From positions 2,976,001-3,040,000 of the forward strand of contig OZ238267.1 in the NCBI GenBank assembly GCA_965178585.1: 64,000 bases of DNA, in the 5' to 3' direction. This stretch comes from Marifrigoribacter sp965178585. GTDB taxonomy: Bacteria > Bacteroidota > Bacteroidia > Flavobacteriales > Flavobacteriaceae. The notes beneath the pieces are model-generated. The model was not told where the DNA came from, did no database searches, and was given only the letters and a program-made list of their open reading frames with translations. Below are positions 52,152 to 60,523 of the stretch, one piece after another. The translations under genes were made by a program, and so were the position numbers. Numbering within the stretch: the stretch's first letter is position 1; every line of letters starts with the position of its first letter.

Positions 52152-52479
52152 GATAAAAGTTAGTGATACAGCAAAAAATAAAATCGCTCATTTAATGGCC
52201 GAAGGAGGCTTTAATGTTAGCGAAGACTATGTACGTGTAGGTGTTAAAAGTGGAGGTTGCTCTGGGTTATCTTATGAGTTAGACTTTGACAAAAGTAAAA
52301 GGGAAGACGATAAAATGATTGTAGACAATCAAGTTAATATCGTTGTAGATAAAAAAAGTTTTCTTTACTTAATTGGCACTACATTGGAATACAGTGGAGG
52401 TCTTAACGGCAAAGGATTTATTTTTAATAATCCAAACGCAAATAGAACTTGCGGATGTGGAGAAAGTTTTTCTTTATAG
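52150..52479 (+). CDS. sufA: A-type iron-sulfur cluster carrier (SufA/IscA family)
   Basis: A 109-residue HesB/IscA family protein that accepts iron-sulfur clusters from SufBCD and passes them to targets. The three conserved Cys are in KSGGCSGLSY and in NRTCGCGESF near the C-terminus. It is the first gene of the SUF operon; the next gene, sufB, begins 18 bp later. The start codon lies within a palindromic half-site array that could regulate it. Confidence 0.94.
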   Translation: MIKVSDTAKNKIAHLMAEGGFNVSEDYVRVGVKSGGCSGLSYELDFDKSKREDDKMIVDNQVNIVVDKKSFLYLIGTTLEYSGGLNGKGFIFNNPNANRTCGCGESFSL

Positions 52480-52497
52480 AATAATTGAAAAGGAATT

Positions 52498-53946
52498 ATG
52501 GCGAAGTTTACTGAAGACGATTTAAAAAAAGACCTTGAAACCAAGGAATACGAATATGGGTTTTACACAGATATTGAATCTGAAACTTTCCCTGTTGGTT
52601 TAAACGAAGATATTGTTCGTGCTATTTCTAAGAAAAAAGAAGAGCCGCAATGGATGACAGATTGGAGATTGGAAGCATATGCTTATTGGAAGGAAATGGA
52701 AGAACCAGACTGGGCTAATGTAAATTATGAAAAACCAGATTTTCAAGCAATTTCATATTATTCAGCACCCAACTCAAAACCAAAATACGATAGTATTGAT
52801 GAAGTAGATCCAGAGTTATTAGACACTTTTAATAGACTTGGTATTTCATTAGACGAGCAAAAAAAACTTGCTGGAGTTGCTGTTGATATTGTGGTGGACT
52901 CTGTTTCGGTAGCTACTACCTTCAAAAAAACATTGGCAGAAAAAGGAATTATTTTTTGCTCCATTTCTGAGGCGATAAAAGAACACCCTGAATTAGTAAA
53001 AAAATATATTGGGACTGTTGTTCCGCAACGCGATAACTTTTATGCAGCCTTAAATAGTGCTGTATTTAGTGATGGATCTTTCTGTTACATTCCAAAAGGA
53101 GTACGTTGCCCAATGGAACTTTCTACATATTTTAGAATAAACCAAGCAGGGACTGGACAATTTGAAAGAACTCTAGTTATTGCCGATAAAGAAAGTTACG
53201 TTAGTTATCTAGAAGGTTGTACTGCTCCCTCTAGAGATGAAAATCAATTACACGCAGCGGTTGTAGAATTAATTGCCTTGGATGATGCCGAAATAAAATA
53301 CTCTACTGTTCAAAATTGGTATCCCGGGAATAAAGAAGGTAAAGGAGGAGTTTATAATTTTGTTACTAAAAGAGGTATTTGTGAGGAAAATGCAAAAATA
53401 TCTTGGACACAGGTAGAAACTGGATCTGCAGTGACTTGGAAATATCCAAGCTGTATATTAAAAGGAAACAACTCTATTGGAGAATTTTATTCAATAGCAG
53501 TAACTAATAATTTTCAACAAGCAGACACTGGAACCAAAATGATTCATCTTGGAAAAAACACCAAGAGTACTATTATTTCAAAAGGTATCTCTGCTGGAAA
53601 ATCCCAAAATAGTTATCGTGGTTTGGTAAAAATTAATAAAAACGCCAAAAATGCTCGTAACTTCTCTCAATGTGATTCCCTTTTAATGGGTAACGATTGT
53701 GGAGCTCACACCTTCCCATATATTGAAGTTAAAAACAAATCAGCGCAAATAGAACACGAAGCTACAACAAGTAAAATTGGAGAAGATCAAATCTTTTATT
53801 GTAACCAAAGAGGTATTGATACTGAAAAAGCAATTGCTTTAATTGTAAATGGTTTTAGTAAAGAAGTTTTAAACAAGCTTCCTATGGAATTTGCTGTTGA
53901 AGCTCAAAAATTATTAGAAATAAGCCTTGAAGGCTCCGTTGGTTAA
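52498..53946 (+). CDS. sufB: Fe-S cluster assembly scaffold protein SufB
   Basis: A 482-residue SufB, the core scaffold that forms the SufBC2D complex. Family regions include YYSAPNSKPKYDSIDEVDPELLDTFNRLGI, PQRDNFYAALNSAVFSDGSFCYIPKGV, SYLEGCTAPSRDENQLHAAVVELIALDDAEIKYSTVQNWYPGN and the C-terminal HEATTSKIGEDQIFYCNQRGI. Cys residues in the beta-helix core (such as SYLEGC) are those used for sulfur transfer in the family. The protein is cytoplasmic. Confidence 0.97.
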   Translation: MAKFTEDDLKKDLETKEYEYGFYTDIESETFPVGLNEDIVRAISKKKEEPQWMTDWRLEAYAYWKEMEEPDWANVNYEKPDFQAISYYSAPNSKPKYDSIDEVDPELLDTFNRLGISLDEQKKLAGVAVDIVVDSVSVATTFKKTLAEKGIIFCSISEAIKEHPELVKKYIGTVVPQRDNFYAALNSAVFSDGSFCYIPKGVRCPMELSTYFRINQAGTGQFERTLVIADKESYVSYLEGCTAPSRDENQLHAAVVELIALDDAEIKYSTVQNWYPGNKEGKGGVYNFVTKRGICEENAKISWTQVETGSAVTWKYPSCILKGNNSIGEFYSIAVTNNFQQADTGTKMIHLGKNTKSTIISKGISAGKSQNSYRGLVKINKNAKNARNFSQCDSLLMGNDCGAHTFPYIEVKNKSAQIEHEATTSKIGEDQIFYCNQRGIDTEKAIALIVNGFSKEVLNKLPMEFAVEAQKLLEISLEGSVG

Positions 53947-53959
53947 TTAAAAAAATAAA

Positions 53960-54361
53960 ATGAAAAAAATAGTATTTATAGCGTTCCTTTCTATCGTTGC
54001 GTTTTCTTGTAAAAACAAAGAGGAAAAGAGTTTAGAAACAGAATCAACTGTCGAAATTAGCATTAATGAAGACAAAATATATAAAGGAGATTTTGTTTAT
54101 TTAGCAGATGCTGCAGTTTTAAAAGGAGATAAATTTATCTATGGTGTTACCCTTGACGATATGGCTACAGAACTTGCTAATAGAGTAAAACCTGTTAAAG
54201 AATCTGATTATGACATGGTCCCTGTTGCTGTTAAAGGGAGTGTTTCTCCAAAACCTGAAGGACAAGAAGGATGGGATGAAATTTTAACAATAACTGAAAT
54301 AGTTATGGTAGGAAAAAGTCCTTCAAAAATTGATATTAAAATAGAAGAAAAGAAAGAATAA
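53960..54361 (+). CDS. Small lipoprotein inside the SUF operon, unknown function
   Basis: A 133-residue lipoprotein: signal peptide with lipobox AFSCKNKEEK (Cys near residue 17). The mature domain (YKGDFVYLADAAVLKGDKFIYGVTLDD ... VPVAVKGSVSPKPEGQEGWDEILTITEI) is predicted beta-rich and resembles small OB/NlpE-like barrels, without a firm family match. It lies 14 bp after sufB and 2 bp before sufC, so it is co-transcribed with them, although a periplasm-facing lipoprotein cannot touch the cytoplasmic SUF machinery. It may be an envelope stress sensor or just an inserted gene. Confidence 0.75.
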   Translation: MKKIVFIAFLSIVAFSCKNKEEKSLETESTVEISINEDKIYKGDFVYLADAAVLKGDKFIYGVTLDDMATELANRVKPVKESDYDMVPVAVKGSVSPKPEGQEGWDEILTITEIVMVGKSPSKIDIKIEEKKE

Positions 54362-54362
54362 A

Positions 54363-55112
54363 ATGCTGCAAATTAAAAATTTACACGCAGGTGTAGAAAA
54401 TAAAGATATTCTAAATGGAATTAATTTAGAAGTAAAAGCTGGAGAAGTACACGCTATTATGGGCCCTAATGGTTCTGGTAAAAGCACACTATCTTCTGTG
54501 ATTTCTGGAAATGAAAATTTTGAAGTAACTAAAGGATCGGTAACTTTTCTAGACGAAGATATTTCAGAATTAAATCCTGAAGAAAGAGCTCATAAAGGAG
54601 TGTTTTTATCTTTCCAATATCCTGTAGAAATTCCTGGTGTTTCCGTAACCAATTTTATTAAAACTGCCATTAACGAAAACAGGAAAGCCAAAGGTTTAGA
54701 AGACATGCCTGCTGCTGAAATGTTGAGATTAATAAAGTCTAAAGCAGATTTGCTAGAAATAGACAGAAAGTTTTTATCTCGTTCTTTAAACGAAGGGTTT
54801 TCTGGAGGTGAGAAAAAAAGGAATGAAATTTTCCAAATGGCTATGTTAGATCCAAAATTAGCTATACTTGACGAAACCGATTCTGGATTAGATATCGATG
54901 CTTTAAAAATTGTTGCAAACGGTGTAAACAAACTTAAAAGTAAAGATAATGCAGTAATTGTTATTACACATTACCAGCGTTTATTAGACTATATCATTCC
55001 TGATTTTGTTCATGTATTAATCGATGGGAAAATTGTAAAGTCTGGCTCTAAAGAGTTGGCTTATGAGCTAGAAGAAAAAGGTTACGATTGGATTAAAGAA
55101 GAATTAGTATAA
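54363..55112 (+). CDS. sufC: Fe-S cluster assembly ATPase SufC
   Basis: A 249-residue ABC-type ATPase of SufBC2D. The Walker A is GPNGSGKST (near residue 38), the ABC signature is FSGGEKKRNEI, Walker B is AILDETDSGLD and the switch His is in VITHYQR. Unlike transport ABC proteins it drives shape changes in SufB/SufD. It begins 2 bp after the lipoprotein gene stop, so the two are tightly linked. Confidence 0.97.
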   Translation: MLQIKNLHAGVENKDILNGINLEVKAGEVHAIMGPNGSGKSTLSSVISGNENFEVTKGSVTFLDEDISELNPEERAHKGVFLSFQYPVEIPGVSVTNFIKTAINENRKAKGLEDMPAAEMLRLIKSKADLLEIDRKFLSRSLNEGFSGGEKKRNEIFQMAMLDPKLAILDETDSGLDIDALKIVANGVNKLKSKDNAVIVITHYQRLLDYIIPDFVHVLIDGKIVKSGSKELAYELEEKGYDWIKEELV

Positions 55113-55141
55113 AATAATATCACTGCTATAGCAGTAACAAT

Positions 55142-56455
55142 ATGGGTTTAAAAGATAAATTGGTTTCATCTTATCTTGCTTTCGACGATCATTTGGGGGA
55201 CGACTCTCCTGTTCACGAAATTCGAAAAAAAGCAATTCATACATTTGAAGAAAATGGATTTCCAACTAAGAAGGAAGAGGAATGGAAATACACCTCGTTA
55301 AATTCTATCATCAATAAAGATTATAGTATTTTTCCTAAAGGTGATAAAGAAATTAAATTTAAAAAAGTAAGGGAATATTTTTTATACGACATCGATTCTT
55401 ATAAAGTTGTTTTTATAGATGGTATTTACAGTTCTTTTCTTTCTGAAACCACTCATGATGGATTGGATGTTTGTTTACTTTCTTCAGTATTATCAAAGCA
55501 AAAATATAAGGCTATTATAGAAGCATATTATAATAAAATAGCTTCAGATAACAGTATCACTTCTTTAAATACTGCTTTCGCAAAAGAAGGTGCTTATATT
55601 AATATTCCAAAAAATAAAGAAGTTGACAAGCCTATTGAAATTATTAATTTTTCAACAGGAAATGAAACTGCTTTAATGATGCAACCTCGTAATTTAATTA
55701 TAGTCGGTGAAAATGCACATGTTCAAATTATAGAAAGACATCAAAGTCTTACAGATAATTCTGTTTTTACCAATACTGTAACCGAGATTTTTGCTGAAAA
55801 ACGATCGTTTTTAGATTATTATAAAATTCAGAATGATAAAAAAAATGCATCTTTAATTGATAATACTTTTATTCATCAAGAACAAGATAGCAATTGTAAC
55901 GTCCATACTTTTTCGTTAGGCGGTAAGTTAACTCGTAATAATCTTAATTTTTCACAAAATGGAGAACACTGTGATTCTACCTTAAAAGGTGTTACTATAT
56001 TAAAGGATAAGCAACATGTAGATCACAATACTCTTGTAAAACATATTTCTCCTAATTGCGAAAGTCATCAAGATTATAAAGGATTATATGCTGACTCTTC
56101 AACTGGAGTTTTTAACGGAAAAGTAATTGTTGAAAAACAGGCTCAAAAAATTAATGCATTTCAGCAAAACAATAATATATTAATTGATGATAACGCAACT
56201 GTAAATGCAAAACCACAATTAGAAATATTTGCAGATGATGTAAAATGTTCTCACGGTTGTACGATAGGTCAGTTTGACGAAGACGCACTATTTTACTTGC
56301 GTTCTAGGGGTATTGGCTTAAAAGAAGCACAAGCATTATTAATGTATGCTTTTGCAAATACTGTTTTAGAAACCGTTAAAATTCCTGAGTTAAAAAGGCG
56401 CATCAATAAGATTATAGCAGAAAAAATTGGGGTAAACATTGGATTTGATATATAA
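55142..56455 (+). CDS. sufD: Fe-S cluster assembly protein SufD
   Basis: A 437-residue SufD, partner of SufB in the scaffold complex. N-terminal helical domain (FEENGFPTKKEEEWKYTSLNSI), then the beta-helix core (NLIIVGENAHVQIIERHQS ... TLVKHISPNCESHQDYKGLYADSSTGVFNGKVIV) and the conserved C-terminal CSHGCTIGQFDEDALFYLRSRGI. It follows sufC by 29 bp and ends 16 bp before the sufS start codon I chose. Confidence 0.96.
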   Translation: MGLKDKLVSSYLAFDDHLGDDSPVHEIRKKAIHTFEENGFPTKKEEEWKYTSLNSIINKDYSIFPKGDKEIKFKKVREYFLYDIDSYKVVFIDGIYSSFLSETTHDGLDVCLLSSVLSKQKYKAIIEAYYNKIASDNSITSLNTAFAKEGAYINIPKNKEVDKPIEIINFSTGNETALMMQPRNLIIVGENAHVQIIERHQSLTDNSVFTNTVTEIFAEKRSFLDYYKIQNDKKNASLIDNTFIHQEQDSNCNVHTFSLGGKLTRNNLNFSQNGEHCDSTLKGVTILKDKQHVDHNTLVKHISPNCESHQDYKGLYADSSTGVFNGKVIVEKQAQKINAFQQNNNILIDDNATVNAKPQLEIFADDVKCSHGCTIGQFDEDALFYLRSRGIGLKEAQALLMYAFANTVLETVKIPELKRRINKIIAEKIGVNIGFDI

Positions 56456-56471
56456 TCCAAATAATGAGATT

Positions 56472-57689
56472 ATGGAATTTGATGTTCAAAAGATAAGGCA
56501 AGATTTTCCAATACTTTCAAGAAAAGTAAATGGACATCCTCTTATTTATTTTGATAATGCAGCAACTTCTCAAAAACCTAAAGTAGTAATAGACAGTATT
56601 GTAGATTATTATAGCAATTATAACGCAAACATTCATCGTGGGGTTCATTCACTATCTCAAGAGGCAACTGATGCATATGAATTATCTCGAAAGAAAATTC
56701 AAAAACATTTTAATGCTTCTAAAGATTACGAAATAATTTTCACATCAGGAACCACTCATAGTATTAATATGGTGGCTTCTGGGTTTTCAAAGCTTTTAAA
56801 AAAAGATGATGAAATAATTGTTTCTGCTATGGAGCATCATTCTAATATAGTTCCTTGGCAAATGCTTTGTGAGGTAACTGGTTCTATATTAAAAGTGATT
56901 CCAATCAATGAAAATGGGGAATTGATCTTTTCAGAATTTGAAAAACTACTTTCTAAAAACACTAAGTTAGTTTTCGTTAATCACGTTTCAAATGCTTTAG
57001 GAACTATAAATCCAATTAAAAAAATAATTCAAAAAGCACACGAAAACGGAGCGGCAGTATTAATTGATGGTGCGCAAGCAACTTCACATTTTACTCCTAA
57101 TTTTCAGGAACTAGATGTCGATTTTTATGTAACATCTGCTCATAAAATGTGTGGCCCAACTGGAGTGGGAATTCTTTATGGAAAAGAAAAATGGCTTCAG
57201 AAACTTCCTCCTTACCAAGGCGGTGGAGAAATGATAAAGCAAGTAACCTTCGAAAAAACTACCTACGCAGATTTACCTTATAAATTTGAAGCTGGAACTC
57301 CAAATATAGCAGGGGGAATTGCATTCGGTGTAGCTATCGATTATTTAAACGCAATTGGATTGAGCAATATTGAATCCTATGAAAATGATTTATTAAGCTA
57401 TGCTACCGAAGAACTTTTGAAAATAGAAGGAATGAAAATTTATGGCACTTCAAAATCTAAAACTGCTGTGATTTCTTTTAATATTGACGAAATTCATCCT
57501 TATGATATTGGTACTATTATTGATAAACTAGGTATAGCAGTAAGAACTGGACACCACTGTACACAACCGATTATGGATTTTTATAAAATCCCAGGAACCG
57601 TTAGAGCATCCTTTGCATTTTATAATACAAAACAAGAAATTGATATTTTTATTGAAGCTGTTAAAAAAGCTAAAATGATGTTATCTTAA
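56472..57689 (+). CDS. sufS: Cysteine desulfurase SufS
   Basis: A 405-residue PLP enzyme that takes sulfur from cysteine for cluster assembly. Landmarks: IYFDNAATSQKP near the N-terminus, ANIHRGVHSLSQEAT, EHHSNIVPWQ, the Schiff-base Lys in TSAHKMCGPTGVGILYG, and the persulfide Cys in RTGHHCTQPIM near the C-terminus (group II type). I start at MEFDVQKIRQDFP, which gives the usual SufS length; an in-frame Met 11 codons upstream overlaps the end of sufD and is unlikely. Confidence 0.97.
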   Translation: MEFDVQKIRQDFPILSRKVNGHPLIYFDNAATSQKPKVVIDSIVDYYSNYNANIHRGVHSLSQEATDAYELSRKKIQKHFNASKDYEIIFTSGTTHSINMVASGFSKLLKKDDEIIVSAMEHHSNIVPWQMLCEVTGSILKVIPINENGELIFSEFEKLLSKNTKLVFVNHVSNALGTINPIKKIIQKAHENGAAVLIDGAQATSHFTPNFQELDVDFYVTSAHKMCGPTGVGILYGKEKWLQKLPPYQGGGEMIKQVTFEKTTYADLPYKFEAGTPNIAGGIAFGVAIDYLNAIGLSNIESYENDLLSYATEELLKIEGMKIYGTSKSKTAVISFNIDEIHPYDIGTIIDKLGIAVRTGHHCTQPIMDFYKIPGTVRASFAFYNTKQEIDIFIEAVKKAKMMLS

Positions 57690-57699
57690 TTAAAAAAAC

Positions 57700-58128
57700 A
57701 TGAAATATACTATCACATTAAGCATCTTATTATTCTCTTTAATGACAACCTCTTGTAAAGAGACAAAAAATGCAATTGAAGAACCTTCTAATGAAATAGT
57801 TTCAGGAAAATATGAAATCAAAAGCCTTAACGGAAGAATGTTAGTTTATACATTATTTTTTGACTATGAAGCTTCCGAAGACAGAATATCAGGAAAAACA
57901 GGTTGTAACAGTTATTTTGGAACCTTTAAACCAACCAATGATAATCAAATTAAAATTGGTCCCTTAGCTTCTACTGAAATGTACTGCGAGGAAGATGTTA
58001 TGAAAATTGAATTCGAATTATTAAAAGCTTACAGTGACTCCAGAACTTATAGTTTCGATAATAAAATGCTAACGCTATTAGATGAAAAAGGAAAGGTTTT
58101 AATTCGAGCTTATAAAGTAACTAAATAA
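57700..58128 (+). CDS. META-domain (HslJ-like) lipoprotein
   Basis: A 142-residue lipoprotein: lipobox TTSCKET (Cys near residue 19) followed by a META/HslJ-type domain. The GKTGCNSYFGTFKPTNDNQIKIGPLASTEMYCEED stretch is the family core, with the two Cys likely disulfide-linked and the 'LASTEMYC' motif typical. META proteins are envelope-located and linked to stress or drug resistance in E. coli (HslJ). It lies 11 bp after sufS and 6 bp before sufE, so it is another extracytoplasmic protein in the SUF transcript. Confidence 0.87.
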   Translation: MKYTITLSILLFSLMTTSCKETKNAIEEPSNEIVSGKYEIKSLNGRMLVYTLFFDYEASEDRISGKTGCNSYFGTFKPTNDNQIKIGPLASTEMYCEEDVMKIEFELLKAYSDSRTYSFDNKMLTLLDEKGKVLIRAYKVTK

Positions 58129-58133
58129 GAATT

Positions 58134-58559
58134 ATGACGATTGAATCTATACAAAATGAAATCATCGATGAGTTTTCGATGTTTGATGATTGGATGCAAA
58201 AATATGAGTATATGATTGATTTAGGGAAATCATTACCTCTAATAGCTGAAAATAATAAAACAGAAGATCGCCTAATAAATGGGTGTCAATCTAAAGTATG
58301 GTTAGATGCCGAATTAGTAGATGATAAAATAGTTTATACTGCTGATAGCGATGCTATAATTACCAAAGGAATCATAGCTGTATTATTACGTGTGTTTTCA
58401 AATCAAACACCTAAGGATATATTAGAATCAAATACAGATTTTATAGATGAAATTGGTTTAAAAGAACATCTTTCACCAACAAGAGCTAATGGATTAGTTT
58501 CTATGATTAAACAATTAAAAATTTATGCTTTAGCCTATCAGGCTCAAATTAACAAATAA
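58134..58559 (+). CDS. sufE: Sulfur acceptor protein SufE
   Basis: A 141-residue SufE, which accepts persulfide from SufS and delivers it to SufB. The motif RLINGCQSKVWL holds the sulfur-accepting Cys (near residue 50). The start MTIESIQNEIIDEFSMFDDWMQKYEYMI is the usual SufE N-terminus. Next to sufS in the operon, as often seen. Confidence 0.96.
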   Translation: MTIESIQNEIIDEFSMFDDWMQKYEYMIDLGKSLPLIAENNKTEDRLINGCQSKVWLDAELVDDKIVYTADSDAIITKGIIAVLLRVFSNQTPKDILESNTDFIDEIGLKEHLSPTRANGLVSMIKQLKIYALAYQAQINK

Positions 58560-58560
58560 T

Positions 58561-58890
58561 ATGGCTACAGACGGAAAATTAAATACACAGGAGTTGGGAG
58601 AGAAAATAGTAAAAGTAATTAAAACTATTTTTGATCCAGAAATACCCGTAGATATCTATGAACTTGGGCTTATCTATGATGTTTTTGTTAATGAAGATTA
58701 TGGGGTAAAAATTTTAATGACTTTAACAACTCCCAATTGTCCAGTTGCAGAATCATTACCACTTGAAGTTGAAGAGAGAATAAAATCTATCGACATTGTA
58801 ACAGATGCTGAAGTAGAAATTACGTTTGACCCACCTTGGAGTCAAGATTTAATGAGTGAAGAAGCAAAACTTGAACTAGGAATGTTATAA
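58561..58890 (+). CDS. sufT: SufT-type DUF59/MIP18 protein
   Basis: A 109-residue MIP18-family (DUF59) protein. The motif FDPEIPVDIYELGLIYDV and the Cys in LTTPNCPVAESLP are typical. Homologues in SUF operons help iron-sulfur protein maturation; PaaD-like and Fe-S carrier proteins share the fold. It begins 1 bp after the sufE stop codon, so it is clearly in the same transcript. Confidence 0.92.
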   Translation: MATDGKLNTQELGEKIVKVIKTIFDPEIPVDIYELGLIYDVFVNEDYGVKILMTLTTPNCPVAESLPLEVEERIKSIDIVTDAEVEITFDPPWSQDLMSEEAKLELGML

Positions 58891-58891
58891 C

Positions 58892-59398
58892 ATGTCTGAT
58901 GAAATAAAAAATAGAGTTGCAGAAAGCAATTTGATTACTTTTGATCTTGAAGATTTTTATCCTGAAGGTAAAAGAATCGAAATCGACATTTCTCATTTTT
59001 TATTTGAAGGAATGCTTCTAAAAGAAAAAGATTTTAGAGCTTCAGTTAAAAACCACAATTGGGAACAATATCAAGGTTCCTATATAGCTCTTTCTAATAA
59101 TAATGAAGCGTTGATACCTGCATGGGCATTTATGTTACTAACTACACAATTAAATTCTATTGCTAAAAATGTAACTATTGGCAATAAAACTCAGTTAGAG
59201 AATTCTATTTTTTCTAAAATAATTGATTCTCTAGATATTTCAGATTACATCAACAAACCTATAATAATAAAAGGTTGTTCCAACAAACCCATCCCCGAAA
59301 ACGCATACATTCAACTAATCCAAAAACTTCAACCTGTGGCCAGAAGTATTATGTATGGCGAAGCTTGTTCTTCAGTACCATTATTTAAAAAGAGGTAA
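58892..59398 (+). CDS. DUF2480 family protein
   Basis: A 168-residue cytoplasmic protein of the DUF2480 family, common in Flavobacteriaceae and often found at the end of SUF operons. The core LITFDLEDFYPEGKRIEIDISHFLFEGMLLKEKDFRAS and ALIPAWAFMLLTTQL with the C-terminal RSIMYGEACSSVPLFKK are recognisable. The single Cys pair near the end (KGCSNKP and GEACSS) could bind a cluster. The role is unknown; the place in the operon, 1 bp after sufT, suggests a link to cluster assembly. Confidence 0.85.
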   Translation: MSDEIKNRVAESNLITFDLEDFYPEGKRIEIDISHFLFEGMLLKEKDFRASVKNHNWEQYQGSYIALSNNNEALIPAWAFMLLTTQLNSIAKNVTIGNKTQLENSIFSKIIDSLDISDYINKPIIIKGCSNKPIPENAYIQLIQKLQPVARSIMYGEACSSVPLFKKR

Positions 59399-59428
59399 TC
59401 TTAGTTTTTTTCTTATTTAATGTCGAAT

Positions 59429-59449
59429 TATCAAATTTTTTGATATTTT
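59429..59449 (+). terminator. Possible terminator of the SUF operon
   Basis: A 7-bp stem TATCAAA (59429-59435) and TTTGATA (59439-59445), 3-nt loop, followed by TTTTA. It is weak and AT-only, but it is the only hairpin in the gap after the DUF2480 gene. Confidence 0.42.
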
Positions 59450-59475
59450 ATTAAAGAATTGTTTTTTTTAACAAT

Positions 59476-59483
59476 TATATTTG
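59476..59483 (+). promoter_or_regulatory. -7 element of the DUF3078 gene
   Basis: TATATTTG matches TAnnTTTG exactly and lies 33 nt before the ATG at 59517, after the weak SUF terminator. No -33 at standard distance was found. Confidence 0.52.
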
Positions 59484-59516
59484 CGCAAAATTATTTAATC
59501 AATAAAAAATCAACTG

Positions 59517-60446
59517 ATGAAAAAATTATTATTATTATCATTTTTATTTATTTCCTTTTTGGGTTTCTCACAAGAAGCAGAAGAAACTGAAGAAGTAAAA
59601 GATGGATGGAAAAGATCAGGAAAAATCACTTTATTAATCAATCAATCTGCATTCTCAAACTGGCAAGCGGGTGGTGATAATAATTTTGCAGGTAATATAA
59701 ATCTTAATTATGACATTAATTATCTAAAAGGAGATTGGACTTGGGATAACAAAATTTTAGCAAGTTATGGTTTAACTAATAATAAAGATGATGGTACTAG
59801 AAAAACAGATGACCGTCTAGAGTTAAACTCTATTCTTGGAAAGAATATAAAAAAACACTGGAGCGCTTCATTCTTTATGAATTTTAAAACTCAATTTACT
59901 GATGGATATGTTTATGAAGATGATTTTATAGCACAAAACCCAACTTTTAGCAATGAAGATTTTCCAACATCTGGTTTCTTTAAACCTGCCTATTGGAGTT
60001 TTGGTCCTGGTTTATTATGGAAGAAAAATGATAATTTATATGTAAACCTTTCACCATTAACGGCTAAATTTACTTTTATTACAAGTGAAATTTTTTCATA
60101 TAACGATGATGATTCAGACAATGTTTTTTATGAATCCAGTAATGTTGTACAAACATTTGGTGTAGATCCAGGAGATTCATATTTATTTGAATTTGGTTTT
60201 AATGCTAGAGCCTATTATAAATTTGACCTTATGAAAAATATTAATGTAGAAAACATATTAAATTTATTTTCCAATTATTTAGAGAAACCTCAAAATGTAG
60301 ACATCGATTACACGATGAATATTGTGATGAAAATTAATGATGTGTTCTCAACGAACTTAACATTCCAAACTATTTATGATGACAATGCTTTTAAAGGATT
60401 TCAAATTAGAGAAGTATTTGGTTTAGGTGTAAATGTGAATTTGTAA
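59517..60446 (+). CDS. DUF3078 domain outer-membrane protein
   Basis: A 309-residue protein with a signal peptide ending near FLGFSQ (residue 18). The mature part begins DGWKRSGKITLLINQSAFSNWQAGGDNN, the signature of DUF3078, and continues as a beta-barrel-type protein with strands such as WTWDNKILASYGLTNN and YWSFGPGLLWKKNDNLYVNLSP. The last residues (IREVFGLGVNVNL) end in a typical outer-membrane strand. Family function is not known. It has its own promoter and terminator. Confidence 0.87.
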   Translation: MKKLLLLSFLFISFLGFSQEAEETEEVKDGWKRSGKITLLINQSAFSNWQAGGDNNFAGNINLNYDINYLKGDWTWDNKILASYGLTNNKDDGTRKTDDRLELNSILGKNIKKHWSASFFMNFKTQFTDGYVYEDDFIAQNPTFSNEDFPTSGFFKPAYWSFGPGLLWKKNDNLYVNLSPLTAKFTFITSEIFSYNDDDSDNVFYESSNVVQTFGVDPGDSYLFEFGFNARAYYKFDLMKNINVENILNLFSNYLEKPQNVDIDYTMNIVMKINDVFSTNLTFQTIYDDNAFKGFQIREVFGLGVNVNL

Positions 60447-60464
60447 AAAAAATTTATATAATAA

Positions 60465-60501
60465 AAAAAGCCAGTTTCAATATGATTGAAACTGGCTTTT
60501 T
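60465..60501. terminator. Strong bidirectional terminator
   Basis: A perfect 16-bp stem AAAAAGCCAGTTTCAA (60465-60480) and its complement (60486-60501) with a 5-nt loop, A-run before and T-run after. It lies between the convergent DUF3078 gene and hflX. Confidence 0.93.
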
Positions 60502-60523
60502 AGCGCTTACTCTTTTTTTATTC

